From positions 444,427-508,426 of the forward strand of contig JANWWC010000002.1 of the NCBI GenBank assembly GCA_025056215.1: a DNA stretch of 64,000 nt, written 5' to 3'. Source of the DNA: Cytophagales bacterium (GTDB taxonomy: Bacteria > Bacteroidota > Bacteroidia > Cytophagales > Flammeovirgaceae). The notes below the pieces were generated by a model that saw only the letters and a list, made by a program, of their open reading frames with translations, did no database searches and had not been told where the DNA came from. Of this stretch, positions 29,209 through 37,096 are shown in pieces; position 1 is the stretch's first letter; the number at the start of each line of letters is the position of its first letter. A program made the translations under genes and the position numbers.

Positions 29209-29871
29209 ATTCATATGAACAGAAGCAATTCTTCCGTCTTTAATTTCGATTCGCTTGGTTGCAAGTTGAGCAAATTGGTAGTTATGTGTAACAATCAAAA
29301 ATGTCTGTTGAAGTTCTTTGCATAATTTAAAAAAAAGTTGATGCAATTCTTCAGCGTTTTTAGAGTCTAAGTTTCCGCTTGGCTCATCAGCAAACACAAT
29401 TAAGGGCTGATTGATCAGAGCACGAGCTACAGCTGTTCTCTGCTGTTCCCCTCCTGACATTTCAGAAGGTTTATGTTCGAGTCTTTCTTCTATGTGAAGA
29501 ATTTCAGCTAATTCATAGGCTCTTTTTTTAACATCTTGAATGTTTTTACCTGCAATAAGAGCTGGCATTATAATATTTTCTAACGCCGAAAATTCTGGAA
29601 GTAAATTATGAAACTGAAAAACAATTCCTATTTTTAAGTTTCTAAAAGAAGATAGTTTCTTTTCAGAAAGTTCATGCACGTTGATATTATCTATTTGCAC
29701 TAATCCACTATCTGGTTTATCCAAAGTGCTTAAAATATGCAATAAAGTGCTTTTTCCAGCGCCCGAAGGTCCTGTAATGGCTACAATTTCTCCTTTTTCT
29801 ACTTCTAAGTCAATATTTTTTAAAACGTGCAAATTGCCATAATATTTCGAAATCTCTTTTGCTTTTAGCAT
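29191..29871 (-). CDS. lolD: ABC transporter ATP-binding protein, LolD-like
   Basis: ATPase of a LolCDE-type lipoprotein-release system or a related MacB-type exporter. Walker A GPSGAGKST at residues 34-42, the Q-loop FQFHNLL, signature SGGEQQR (about 139-145), Walker B LIVFADEPSG (about 157-166) and the switch His in VTHN. 226 residues is normal. No membrane permease is next to it; in Bacteroidota lolD is often separated from its permease genes. It is the last gene of a minus-strand series, but the upstream lipoprotein gene has its own terminator, so it is probably transcribed alone. Confidence 0.88.
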   Translation of the reverse strand: MLKAKEISKYYGNLHVLKNIDLEVEKGEIVAITGPSGAGKSTLLHILSTLDKPDSGLVQIDNINVHELSEKKLSSFRNLKIGIVFQFHNLLPEFSALENIIMPALIAGKNIQDVKKRAYELAEILHIEERLEHKPSEMSGGEQQRTAVARALINQPLIVFADEPSGNLDSKNAEELHQLFFKLCKELQQTFLIVTHNYQFAQLATKRIEIKDGRIASVHMNEEGKL

Positions 29872-29913
29872 ATCGCTCTTTTAAATAACTAAATCTTATT
29901 TTTAGAAAGAAGC

Positions 29914-29943
29914 AAAAAGCCCTGTAAGATCTTGTTACAGGGC
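29914..29943 (-). terminator. Intrinsic terminator downstream of the 29962 lipoprotein gene
   Basis: GCCCTGTAA (29919-29927) pairs with TTACAGGGC (29935-29943). On the minus strand the stem is followed by TTTTTGCTTC. Ends the transcript of the first propeller lipoprotein before lolD. Confidence 0.8.
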
Positions 29944-29961
29944 ACTTTTTATAGAAAAGTT

Positions 29962-31200
29962 TTAAGGTTGCGGTTGTACTACTTTACCAAGAGCTAAATT
30001 TCTCACTACAATATTAGGAATCCAATTAGGCTCTATGTTCGTGCCATCAGGGTTAGCCCGATAAATTTGTCGCCCACCTGTATCGGAAGGATTAGCAGCA
30101 CTCGGACCTATATCTCCCCAATAAATTTTGTTAGTTACAGCAGAATAAACAATATCCTGAATGTCGTTAGCGCCTACATCCCCGTAATCGATAGAAGGTC
30201 CTGTAAGGTTGCTAAGCGAAACTGCACGAATACGGTGGTTGCCTGTTCCTGAAAAATCATGATAGAACAACCTTCCCGCTCCTACAGCAATACCAATTCC
30301 TCCTCCTGTAGCAGGAATTTCAGCTGTTCTCGTGCCAGAAGTTCTGGTAACACTCCAAATTCCTGTAGGAGGAACAGCGCCATACTCGTTTGTATAAATC
30401 TTTCCAGTAGCGTCATCGATAGCTAGTCTTCTTATATCAGTATAACCTGTAGAATACACCTCTGGAGTAATTGGCATTGGTTTGGTCAAATCAACGCGGA
30501 ATATAGTAGTACCATTGCACCAATACAATTTTTTCTCGCGATAATCGAGCGCTAATCCAAGAGGAGAAGAAAGATTTTCAGCCACAACAGTTCTTGTCAC
30601 TTCTCCTACCTCGTCAATCACTACTTTATAGATTTTACCTTCTCCATTATCTGAAACGTATAACGTTTGCTTACTTGCAGTAGTATCAGCTACTAGTCCG
30701 CGAATAGTAGAGAATGTTAACGGTATCTCTTCTTTGATAGGCGCATTATTATTTAAGTATACTACTGAGATTCTTGTGCTTCCATCAGTAAAATAGAGTG
30801 GTTGCCCGAATTGCTGAGCAGGTAAAATGTTTACTACCTGTTCGGTAGAAGCCACTACACGAGCACTTTCCACAATCAATTTTACGGTATAACGGCCCGG
30901 CGACTTGAAGGTATAGGTTACTGCTAATGAGCCGTTATTTGTTTTAACAGTGGAATCTGGGAATATCCAATAGTAAGTGCTTCCCGCATCGTTAAACGAT
31001 GTATTTGTAAACCTCACTGTGACAGGCTCATTGTTTCTTCCGATGCGAAATTTCGTATTATTAACATCTGCAAATGTAAAAGAAGCTTTTAGAGAAGCTC
31101 CTTGTGGAGGCTTAGGATATTCTTTTTTATAAAGGTCTTCTTTACAACCTAAAAGAAGTATACAAAAAGAAAGAAAGATAAAAAACAAATATTTTTTCAT
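29962..31200 (-). CDS. PKD-domain, propeller-type lipoprotein (paralog 1)
   Basis: 412 residues. The lipobox LLGC is at about residue 19 of the ATG at 31200 (an earlier ATG at 31212 is possible). Then comes one PKD-like domain with STYYWIFPDST ... YTFKSPGRYTVKLIV (about 70-120), then a beta-propeller of the NHL/YWTD kind: SSPLGLALDYREKKLYWCNGTTIFRVDL is a typical blade with the YW pair, and later KIYWGDIGPS. A surface-exposed lipoprotein that binds a glycan or protein ligand is a fair guess. First of three paralogs on the same strand; each has its own terminator or gap, so partly separate expression is likely. Confidence 0.85.
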   Translation of the reverse strand: MKKYLFFIFLSFCILLLGCKEDLYKKEYPKPPQGASLKASFTFADVNNTKFRIGRNNEPVTVRFTNTSFNDAGSTYYWIFPDSTVKTNNGSLAVTYTFKSPGRYTVKLIVESARVVASTEQVVNILPAQQFGQPLYFTDGSTRISVVYLNNNAPIKEEIPLTFSTIRGLVADTTASKQTLYVSDNGEGKIYKVVIDEVGEVTRTVVAENLSSPLGLALDYREKKLYWCNGTTIFRVDLTKPMPITPEVYSTGYTDIRRLAIDDATGKIYTNEYGAVPPTGIWSVTRTSGTRTAEIPATGGGIGIAVGAGRLFYHDFSGTGNHRIRAVSLSNLTGPSIDYGDVGANDIQDIVYSAVTNKIYWGDIGPSAANPSDTGGRQIYRANPDGTNIEPNWIPNIVVRNLALGKVVQPQP

Positions 31201-31221
31201 AGCAATTTCCATTTAAAGTGG

Positions 31222-32430
31222 TTATTTTCTCATAAAAATTCCGCGAGGATTGTTAAGGTTGCTTGCAAGTAAAATAGTTCGATTGAAAGGTATTGGAAAT
31301 GTAGCAGAGGGAGAAATATCTACAATATTAACAGTCCCACTCGTTTCGCTAAAGTACAAACGGTTGGTTTCTGCATCTACATACAATCCCAAAACAGATG
31401 CGTTAGGCAGGTTACTCACAATCGTTTGCAGCGATGTACCGTCAGATTTTACGCGCTTAATAGAGCGAGTTTGATAATCTCCAAAATATACGTCACCATT
31501 CGTAGGATTAACGGCCACTGCGTCGCAGTCTTGCCCACCTATTAATAAGCGGGGATTCGCTCCATTAGGCAAATCTGCTACATAAATTCCCGCAGCCTCC
31601 AACTGAACGTTTCGCTCTGTATTTACAGTCCAATAGATCTTATTGCGCGATACGTCAACTGCTAATCCTGTGATTTGCATGGTAAAGTTGATAAAAGGAG
31701 TTATACTACCTCCATCTGCGCTTCCTCTATAGATAATTCCTCTTCCTGGTTGAGAACTTGCCGCAATATACATAAAACCATTTGCAATTGCGATGATTCT
31801 TGGACGTGAAGGAATGGACATCACAGTTTGTACTTCCAAAGAATCAATTTGCATGGTGGTAGAAACGGCTGACTTTCCTGCTTGTCCATATTTATCTGAC
31901 GTAGCTAAACGAACTGTATATGAGCCAGGTTTTTCAAAGCTCATAGTTACAGTAGGTTGCGTAATGTAAAAAGATTGAGTACTTCCTTCAATAGACCACA
32001 AAGTAGAAGTATTATTCCCCGAAATAGATGACTTGTTTACAAACTCAATCGGGTTGTTTACGCGAAAACCATTAATTACTACGCGGCATAAGCGATTATT
32101 GGTAATTTCAGTATAAAACAAATTTTCATTCATTACTGCAACTCCTACCTTTTCTGTATTAGTTTTGATAACAGTCGTAGGAGTAGTGACCTTCACATCG
32201 TTCAAAGAAATTCCTTCAAACTTAGATTTATCGATGAACAAGATAGAACGTCCATCTCGGAGCGCAATAAAAAGCCCTTTTCGCTCTACTGGCTTCATTT
32301 CAAAGGCTGCTACAGGAGCAGGAGGAACTCCTTCCTTTTCTAATTTATCATTCTTACAGCCTGTAAAAGAAATAGCCCCTAATATTATAGCAAGTAGTTG
32401 AAGAAAACGATAATTAGTTTTGAAGTCCAT
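31222..32430 (-). CDS. Propeller-type lipoprotein (paralog 2)
   Basis: 402 residues with lipobox FTGC (Cys25). The N-terminal part is less clear than in the neighbours, with one beta-sandwich-like stretch ending in YTVRLATSDKYGQAG, followed by a YWTD/NHL-like propeller: ITGLAVDVSRNKIYWTVN, AVNPTNGDVYFGDYQTRSIKRVKSDG and LGLYVDAETNRLYFSE are successive blades. It ends 21 bases before the ATG used for paralog 1, so the two are closely linked. It likely acts at the cell surface, but the ligand is unknown. Confidence 0.85.
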   Translation of the reverse strand: MDFKTNYRFLQLLAIILGAISFTGCKNDKLEKEGVPPAPVAAFEMKPVERKGLFIALRDGRSILFIDKSKFEGISLNDVKVTTPTTVIKTNTEKVGVAVMNENLFYTEITNNRLCRVVINGFRVNNPIEFVNKSSISGNNTSTLWSIEGSTQSFYITQPTVTMSFEKPGSYTVRLATSDKYGQAGKSAVSTTMQIDSLEVQTVMSIPSRPRIIAIANGFMYIAASSQPGRGIIYRGSADGGSITPFINFTMQITGLAVDVSRNKIYWTVNTERNVQLEAAGIYVADLPNGANPRLLIGGQDCDAVAVNPTNGDVYFGDYQTRSIKRVKSDGTSLQTIVSNLPNASVLGLYVDAETNRLYFSETSGTVNIVDISPSATFPIPFNRTILLASNLNNPRGIFMRK

Positions 32431-32478
32431 ATCCTGTAAGGTTAAAAGTCTTGGAATTAAAAAAATTTTTATGAAAGA

Positions 32479-32496
32479 GGCACGCAGGAACGTGCC
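32479..32496 (-). terminator. Hairpin, probable terminator of the 32512 gene
   Basis: GGCACG (32479-32484) pairs with CGTGCC (32491-32496) around six bases. On the minus strand the stem is followed by TCTTTCATAAAAATTTTTTTA: the T-tract is interrupted, so termination may be partial and paralog 2 may be partly read from here. Confidence 0.5.
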
Positions 32497-32511
32497 CCCG
32501 TGTTATTTCAT

Positions 32512-34803
32512 TTACTGTATGACAACAGATTGACGCGGACCTGAGTTTGTAGCTCCCCAGTTATAGTTTTGCAAAACTGGAGTTTGCGTTTGATTAGTAC
32601 CAGAAATATTTACCTGAAGTAGCTGTGGAGAACGATTAGAAAGATACAGCTTTCCTCTTGCAGGGGTGATAAACAATACTCTTCCCTTAGGAGATAATGG
32701 ATTAGCTACTATTGTAGGAGTTGCAGACGGATTAGATAGAGGGCGAGAAACAATTGCACCATCGCTTCCGCTTACTCCCATATCTGTTTCATTCGGGAAG
32801 TAGAATATTTTTCCTTCTGCTACTGCTATTCCATAGAGCCAACGGTCAAACAGCTGTACCATGGTTGCTCCTGCAGTTTTATTCGCTCGATAGACGCCAT
32901 TTAAGGTAACATTGTTAATAACATCATTCACATAAATGTTATTTCCATCGATGTAAAAATCTCTAAAATCGGCACCAGTATTAGGAGAAGTAATGAAATT
33001 TAACTCTACTCCCGTTCCATCGAGGTTCATGCGATGAACTGCTGTAGGCGTAATCCAATATAATTTGTCACCATCTACTCTCATCGCGTTCGGACGAGTG
33101 GTAAACGTATAACCTACTTCCTGCAAGGTTGTACCCACAAAATCACTTGCGGAACGACGCATAAGCTTGTTTGTAGAAGTATTGACAAAATACAAGTTAC
33201 CATTTGCGTAAGCAAGTGTTATATCTGCACTAGGAACAGACATTGTATCGGCGTCAGAAATATTATTGAAATCCGGATTGGGCTTATCCAAATCTATCAT
33301 CACAATTCTTCTATCAGCAGCGTTTGATGTAAAATCTATCACGTACAAATCGTAAGGAGATTTTACAACAATATCGAGAGTAGCAGTATCATAATTTACT
33401 CCGTCCGAAGCGATAAGCTTTACAGTGTAAGTACCCGGATTATCGTAAGTATAAGATGGATTAGCTACATTTGCAGTATCGTTTGTGAGAGTTGGCACGC
33501 CAAAGTCCCAATGATACTGTGTTGCATTAATTGATGTATTAGTGAAAGCAATTGGATTACGCGCTTCTAAAGTAGCGGGAACATTAAAGCTTGCAATGAC
33601 TGCTCCCGGATCAGAGGCGCTCATCAATACCGAAAGCGTGTCAGAACCACCGTCGCCATTTGCAATAAGCACCACTGGAAATTGTGTCATCAGCATCGGA
33701 ATGTTATAAGTGACGTTAGTAGTGGTATAAACGTTACCATTTACATTCCAAATAAACGACAAACTATCTCCTGTAGAAGTGTTTGTAAAAGTAACGGGAT
33801 TGTTATAGAGAGCAGGATTAGGAGAAAACGTAAAGGAAGCAACAGTAGGACGAGGACGCACTAAAATGTTCATTTCAGTAGAGTCTATTCCAAACTGGTT
33901 AGAAGCTACCAAACGCACTCTATAAGTACCGCGAGGAGTAGATACAGGTACACTAAAATTGAAATTGACATCTGATGTATTTGTTTTAAGCTTACTTTCG
34001 GTATAAATCACGCTATCGCCTCGTAACACTTTTAGAACCAAATTCAAGTTTAAGAAATCAGAAATGTTGGTGCGAGAGCGCTCAGTAATCACGAGCGTGT
34101 TTCCACGCACAATAGTTGTATCAGTAGGTCTTACCAAAACAGAGGTAGGCGCTGGCGGCGCTACTACAGTCACGAGCATAGAAGTGGTATCAGTAGCAGA
34201 GGCTGTGGTAGCTGTCAATCGCACGCGATAATTTCCACCATTTGCAAAAGCATATGTAAAGTTGACACTTGTAGAGGAATCTATTACAGTTCCACCTGAA
34301 GTAATAACTTGCCACTTGTAGGTAGGAAGCAATCCACCAACATTTCCAGCAATGGTTGTATTAAAGAAAGTAATAGTATCTAACTTTGCGCGCACTGAAG
34401 CTCCTGTAGGATCGAACATTTGAAACATAGCTTTTAAGCTCGCTACACTAAGAGCTCCTACCGTAATAGTTTGAGAAGCGATGTTCTCTCCTCCTGGTCC
34501 AATAGCCTTGAGTGTAACGGTATAGTTTCCTGTAGAAGAATATGTAGTAGAAACAGTCGTTCCATAAAGCTTCGGTTCTCCTTTACCCAAATCCCATTCA
34601 AGGGTAGATGCGTTTTCCGATGTGCTAATAAAGTTTACCAATTGTCCCACAACGGGAGAGGAGGGCACTACCATAAATTTCGCTACCGGCGCAGGTGGCG
34701 GTGTTTTTTGTTCCTTTTTGTCGTCATCTTTTTGACAACCTGACATCAGGACACTGACGATTGCTCCCAAAAGAAGCCATTTGCCGAATTGAAAGAATCT
34801 CAT
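32512..34803 (-). CDS. Multi-PKD, propeller-type lipoprotein (paralog 3, 763 aa)
   Basis: The longest of the three paralogs. Lipobox MSGC (Cys23), then a charged KDDDKKEQK linker and five PKD/Ig-like beta units over residues ~35-480; the best PKD units are STLEWDLGKGEP ... STGNYTVTLKA and TQYHWDFG ... YDNPGTYTVKLIASDG. A propeller follows (about 480-763), for example LYWITPTAVHRMNLDGTGVE and LRVDGDKLYW. PKD domains commonly act as spacers that carry a ligand-binding head away from the membrane; compared with paralogs 1 and 2, this member has gained four more. It starts the minus-strand series. Confidence 0.88.
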   Translation of the reverse strand: MRFFQFGKWLLLGAIVSVLMSGCQKDDDKKEQKTPPPAPVAKFMVVPSSPVVGQLVNFISTSENASTLEWDLGKGEPKLYGTTVSTTYSSTGNYTVTLKAIGPGGENIASQTITVGALSVASLKAMFQMFDPTGASVRAKLDTITFFNTTIAGNVGGLLPTYKWQVITSGGTVIDSSTSVNFTYAFANGGNYRVRLTATTASATDTTSMLVTVVAPPAPTSVLVRPTDTTIVRGNTLVITERSRTNISDFLNLNLVLKVLRGDSVIYTESKLKTNTSDVNFNFSVPVSTPRGTYRVRLVASNQFGIDSTEMNILVRPRPTVASFTFSPNPALYNNPVTFTNTSTGDSLSFIWNVNGNVYTTTNVTYNIPMLMTQFPVVLIANGDGGSDTLSVLMSASDPGAVIASFNVPATLEARNPIAFTNTSINATQYHWDFGVPTLTNDTANVANPSYTYDNPGTYTVKLIASDGVNYDTATLDIVVKSPYDLYVIDFTSNAADRRIVMIDLDKPNPDFNNISDADTMSVPSADITLAYANGNLYFVNTSTNKLMRRSASDFVGTTLQEVGYTFTTRPNAMRVDGDKLYWITPTAVHRMNLDGTGVELNFITSPNTGADFRDFYIDGNNIYVNDVINNVTLNGVYRANKTAGATMVQLFDRWLYGIAVAEGKIFYFPNETDMGVSGSDGAIVSRPLSNPSATPTIVANPLSPKGRVLFITPARGKLYLSNRSPQLLQVNISGTNQTQTPVLQNYNWGATNSGPRQSVVIQ

Positions 34804-34919
34804 TTTTTAATAAATTTACAATGATAGACTAACTGAAATACAACTTTCGTAACAAAAGTATTTAATAATTAAATTTTGTCAAATTTTCAGTTTGAAATAT
34901 TCTTATTTTCGAGAGAATT

Positions 34920-35789
34920 TTACCAATCGGGCTTAGATTTGTCAATTTTTTGAGAAGGTTTTCGCATCATTTGTTGATAGTACTGTATTTCATTATTCTT
35001 GAGAGCATCAAGAATCAAGCGCGCTTTTTCTTCGGTCATATTAATGTTTTGTAAACGCTGTTGGCGCTGCATCATTTCACGCTCTTTTTCTTTTTTTTCT
35101 TTTTCTTCCTTGCTTTCTTTTCCTTGTTGGTTTAGCTGGTCTTTTTCTTCTTTTTCTTTTTGATGCTCAGACTTTTGGGACTCTGATGAATCTTGTTTTG
35201 GATTGCTTTGATTTTGCTGGTTTTGATTCTGTTGAGACTGATTTTGTTGCTGTTGCTGACTTTGTTTTCCTTGTTGATTGTTTTGTTGATCTTTGTCCTG
35301 ATTTTTATCATTATGCTGCTGATTTTGCTGAGAAATTTTGCGTTTGAGCAGCTCGTAATTATAACGCGCTTCTTGATTAGATGGATTCATCTTAAGCGCA
35401 TTCTTGCAGTGTAGCAAGGCTCTTTCAACGTTTGTATTGCTTTCTAAAACACCTAATTGTTGGTATGCAATTGATGCTAAAGACTTATCATCCGATTGAG
35501 CTACAGATTCATAGTAACGAGTTGCCTCTTCTTGCTTCCCTAAATGGAAATAAGCATGTGCTAAATTCAAGCGAACTTGTGCGTCCTCTACCTTAAATTG
35601 ATCTATCAGCGCTTGATATAGCATGGAAGCCGTTCGATAATCTTGGTTCTGATAGGCTTTTTGAGCTCGTTGTTTTATTTGGTTAATCTTGCCGATATTT
35701 TTTCCATCATCAGCAAAGCAGAATTGTAATCCTATCCAACCTAAGCTAACCCACAGCCATTTCATCATTTTTCTTGAGAAGCTTTTCAT
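34920..35789 (-). CDS. TPR-repeat protein with N/Q-rich linker (BatC-like)
   Basis: 289 residues. Signal peptide (KWLWVSLGWIGLQFCFA), then three or four TPR helical pairs (AYQNQDYRTASMLYQAL, YFHLGKQEEATRYYESV, ERALLHCKNALKMNP), a strongly biased linker (about 150-200 mainly N/Q; 200-235 mainly K/E), and a conserved C-terminal helix NMTEEKARLILDAL. The last element and the TPR layout match BatC-type proteins of Bacteroidota. BatA/B are not in the window. The start is ambiguous: ATGs at 35789, 35768 and 35765 all lead into the same signal peptide. Its start overlaps the upstream CHASE2-like gene by 44 bases. Confidence 0.75.
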   Translation of the reverse strand: MKSFSRKMMKWLWVSLGWIGLQFCFADDGKNIGKINQIKQRAQKAYQNQDYRTASMLYQALIDQFKVEDAQVRLNLAHAYFHLGKQEEATRYYESVAQSDDKSLASIAYQQLGVLESNTNVERALLHCKNALKMNPSNQEARYNYELLKRKISQQNQQHNDKNQDKDQQNNQQGKQSQQQQQNQSQQNQNQQNQSNPKQDSSESQKSEHQKEKEEKDQLNQQGKESKEEKEKKEKEREMMQRQQRLQNINMTEEKARLILDALKNNEIQYYQQMMRKPSQKIDKSKPDW

Positions 35790-36969
35790 GAAGCCAATTT
35801 ACAAACTTTTCTAAAAATTCCATGTAAACCGATAAAGTTAATATTGTAAGATGAATTCCGAATAAAAAATAAGACATTATAGAAAGAATTCCCATATAAA
35901 AAACATATACTGAAACATCTAATAGCGCATGAATGATGCCTTTTTGCAATTTGTTTTTTACTTTTGATTCTACGTACTGAGTCACTACGTCGTTAGGTGT
36001 AAAAATTTTGAGAGAAATCACAAAATAAAACACAAACAAAAGTACAAGAAAAAAAGGCGATAATACATTGTCGCCTGCCTCTAAATCCAAGAATGCATTT
36101 AGAAGGATAAGCGGTCCTGCCATATCTCCCTCAATAGTAGGGTGAGTGTCACTTCCTTGGAAATCTCCTACGATAATAATTTTATCTTTAGTGAATTCTG
36201 CAAACACTTCTAAGGGCAACTCTATCAAATCTTTGATATAAAAAAATGGATAGCGCTTTTCTTCATCAGCGTCAAATAAATCGTAATTCCTAAGGCGATA
36301 ATCAATAATAAAAGAGTTGAATATTGTTTTTCCATTGAGTTTATCAAAAAACAAGCCGTGTTCAATCTGCTGGTTGTATATTTTTTCATACATCACCAAA
36401 GGAGTTGTTTTAAGAGAATCTCCTTGAATGAGATGATATTTTAAAACCATGTCTGTCCAGCTATCGGTTTGCATATCTGAAAGCCCGAGAGGTGCTTCAA
36501 AAATGGGGTACATCGGAGCGCCTTTCTCGTCTTTATGATACGATACAACGCAATTTTTGACACGCTTCAACTCTGCTGCAAGTAGCGAATCGTTAGGAGA
36601 TTTATTTTGAAAAAAAATATCAATCAGCAAAAACTTGTGGTTATTCGGATTTTGGTTGAGCATCTGTAGAAACTTTCCGAGCGACTCTCGGTTGGTAATT
36701 ACATCATATCCAATCGGCAAACCCGTTTTTTCATCTACTTTTTCAATGAGTTGTTTTTCCCACGTTACTCCTACAAACATAAACCGATTTCTATCGGGCT
36801 TATCGAGCTCAGGTAGAATTTTGCGTTTCACAGTAGCGGAGTACTGGATAAGAGTAGCCTCATCTCCAAAAGTGAAAGGAAGTGACAAACTCCAAAGTGT
36901 CAGAAAAACAAGAAAGAAAGCGTGCAAGAAAGAGAGTAAAAAGCGATAGCTCCAAAATCTTTTAAACAT
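35746..36969 (-). CDS. CHASE2-domain-like membrane protein
   Basis: 407 residues. An N-terminal TM helix, then an extracytoplasmic domain resembling CHASE2 (about 40-300) with the hallmark end KDKIIIVGDFQGSDTHPT ... GPLILLNAFLDLEAG, then three TM helices and a short cytoplasmic tail. CHASE2 normally senses an extracytoplasmic signal for a kinase, cyclase or regulator output; none is fused here, as no output domain follows the helices. Overlaps the TPR gene, so the two may act together. Confidence 0.75.
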   Translation of the reverse strand: MFKRFWSYRFLLSFLHAFFLVFLTLWSLSLPFTFGDEATLIQYSATVKRKILPELDKPDRNRFMFVGVTWEKQLIEKVDEKTGLPIGYDVITNRESLGKFLQMLNQNPNNHKFLLIDIFFQNKSPNDSLLAAELKRVKNCVVSYHKDEKGAPMYPIFEAPLGLSDMQTDSWTDMVLKYHLIQGDSLKTTPLVMYEKIYNQQIEHGLFFDKLNGKTIFNSFIIDYRLRNYDLFDADEEKRYPFFYIKDLIELPLEVFAEFTKDKIIIVGDFQGSDTHPTIEGDMAGPLILLNAFLDLEAGDNVLSPFFLVLLFVFYFVISLKIFTPNDVVTQYVESKVKNKLQKGIIHALLDVSVYVFYMGILSIMSYFLFGIHLTILTLSVYMEFLEKFVNWLHEKLLKKNDEMAVG

Positions 36970-37067
36970 AATAAAGCATTAAATAAAAAGTGCCAGGTTT
37001 TTGCAAGGTTCTACTTTTCCAAAGGTAAAACTTTTTAAAATACAAAATAATTTTCAAAATAAGATCG

Positions 37068-37075
37068 TATTTTTG
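37068..37075 (+). promoter_or_regulatory. Candidate -7 box for the 37097 gene
   Basis: TATTTTTG matches TAnnTTTG, 22 bases ahead of the ATG at 37097. A start upstream at 37001 would place it inside the gene, so it supports the later ATG. Confidence 0.45.
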
Positions 37076-37096
37076 TTACATGATGAAAAAAAGCCA

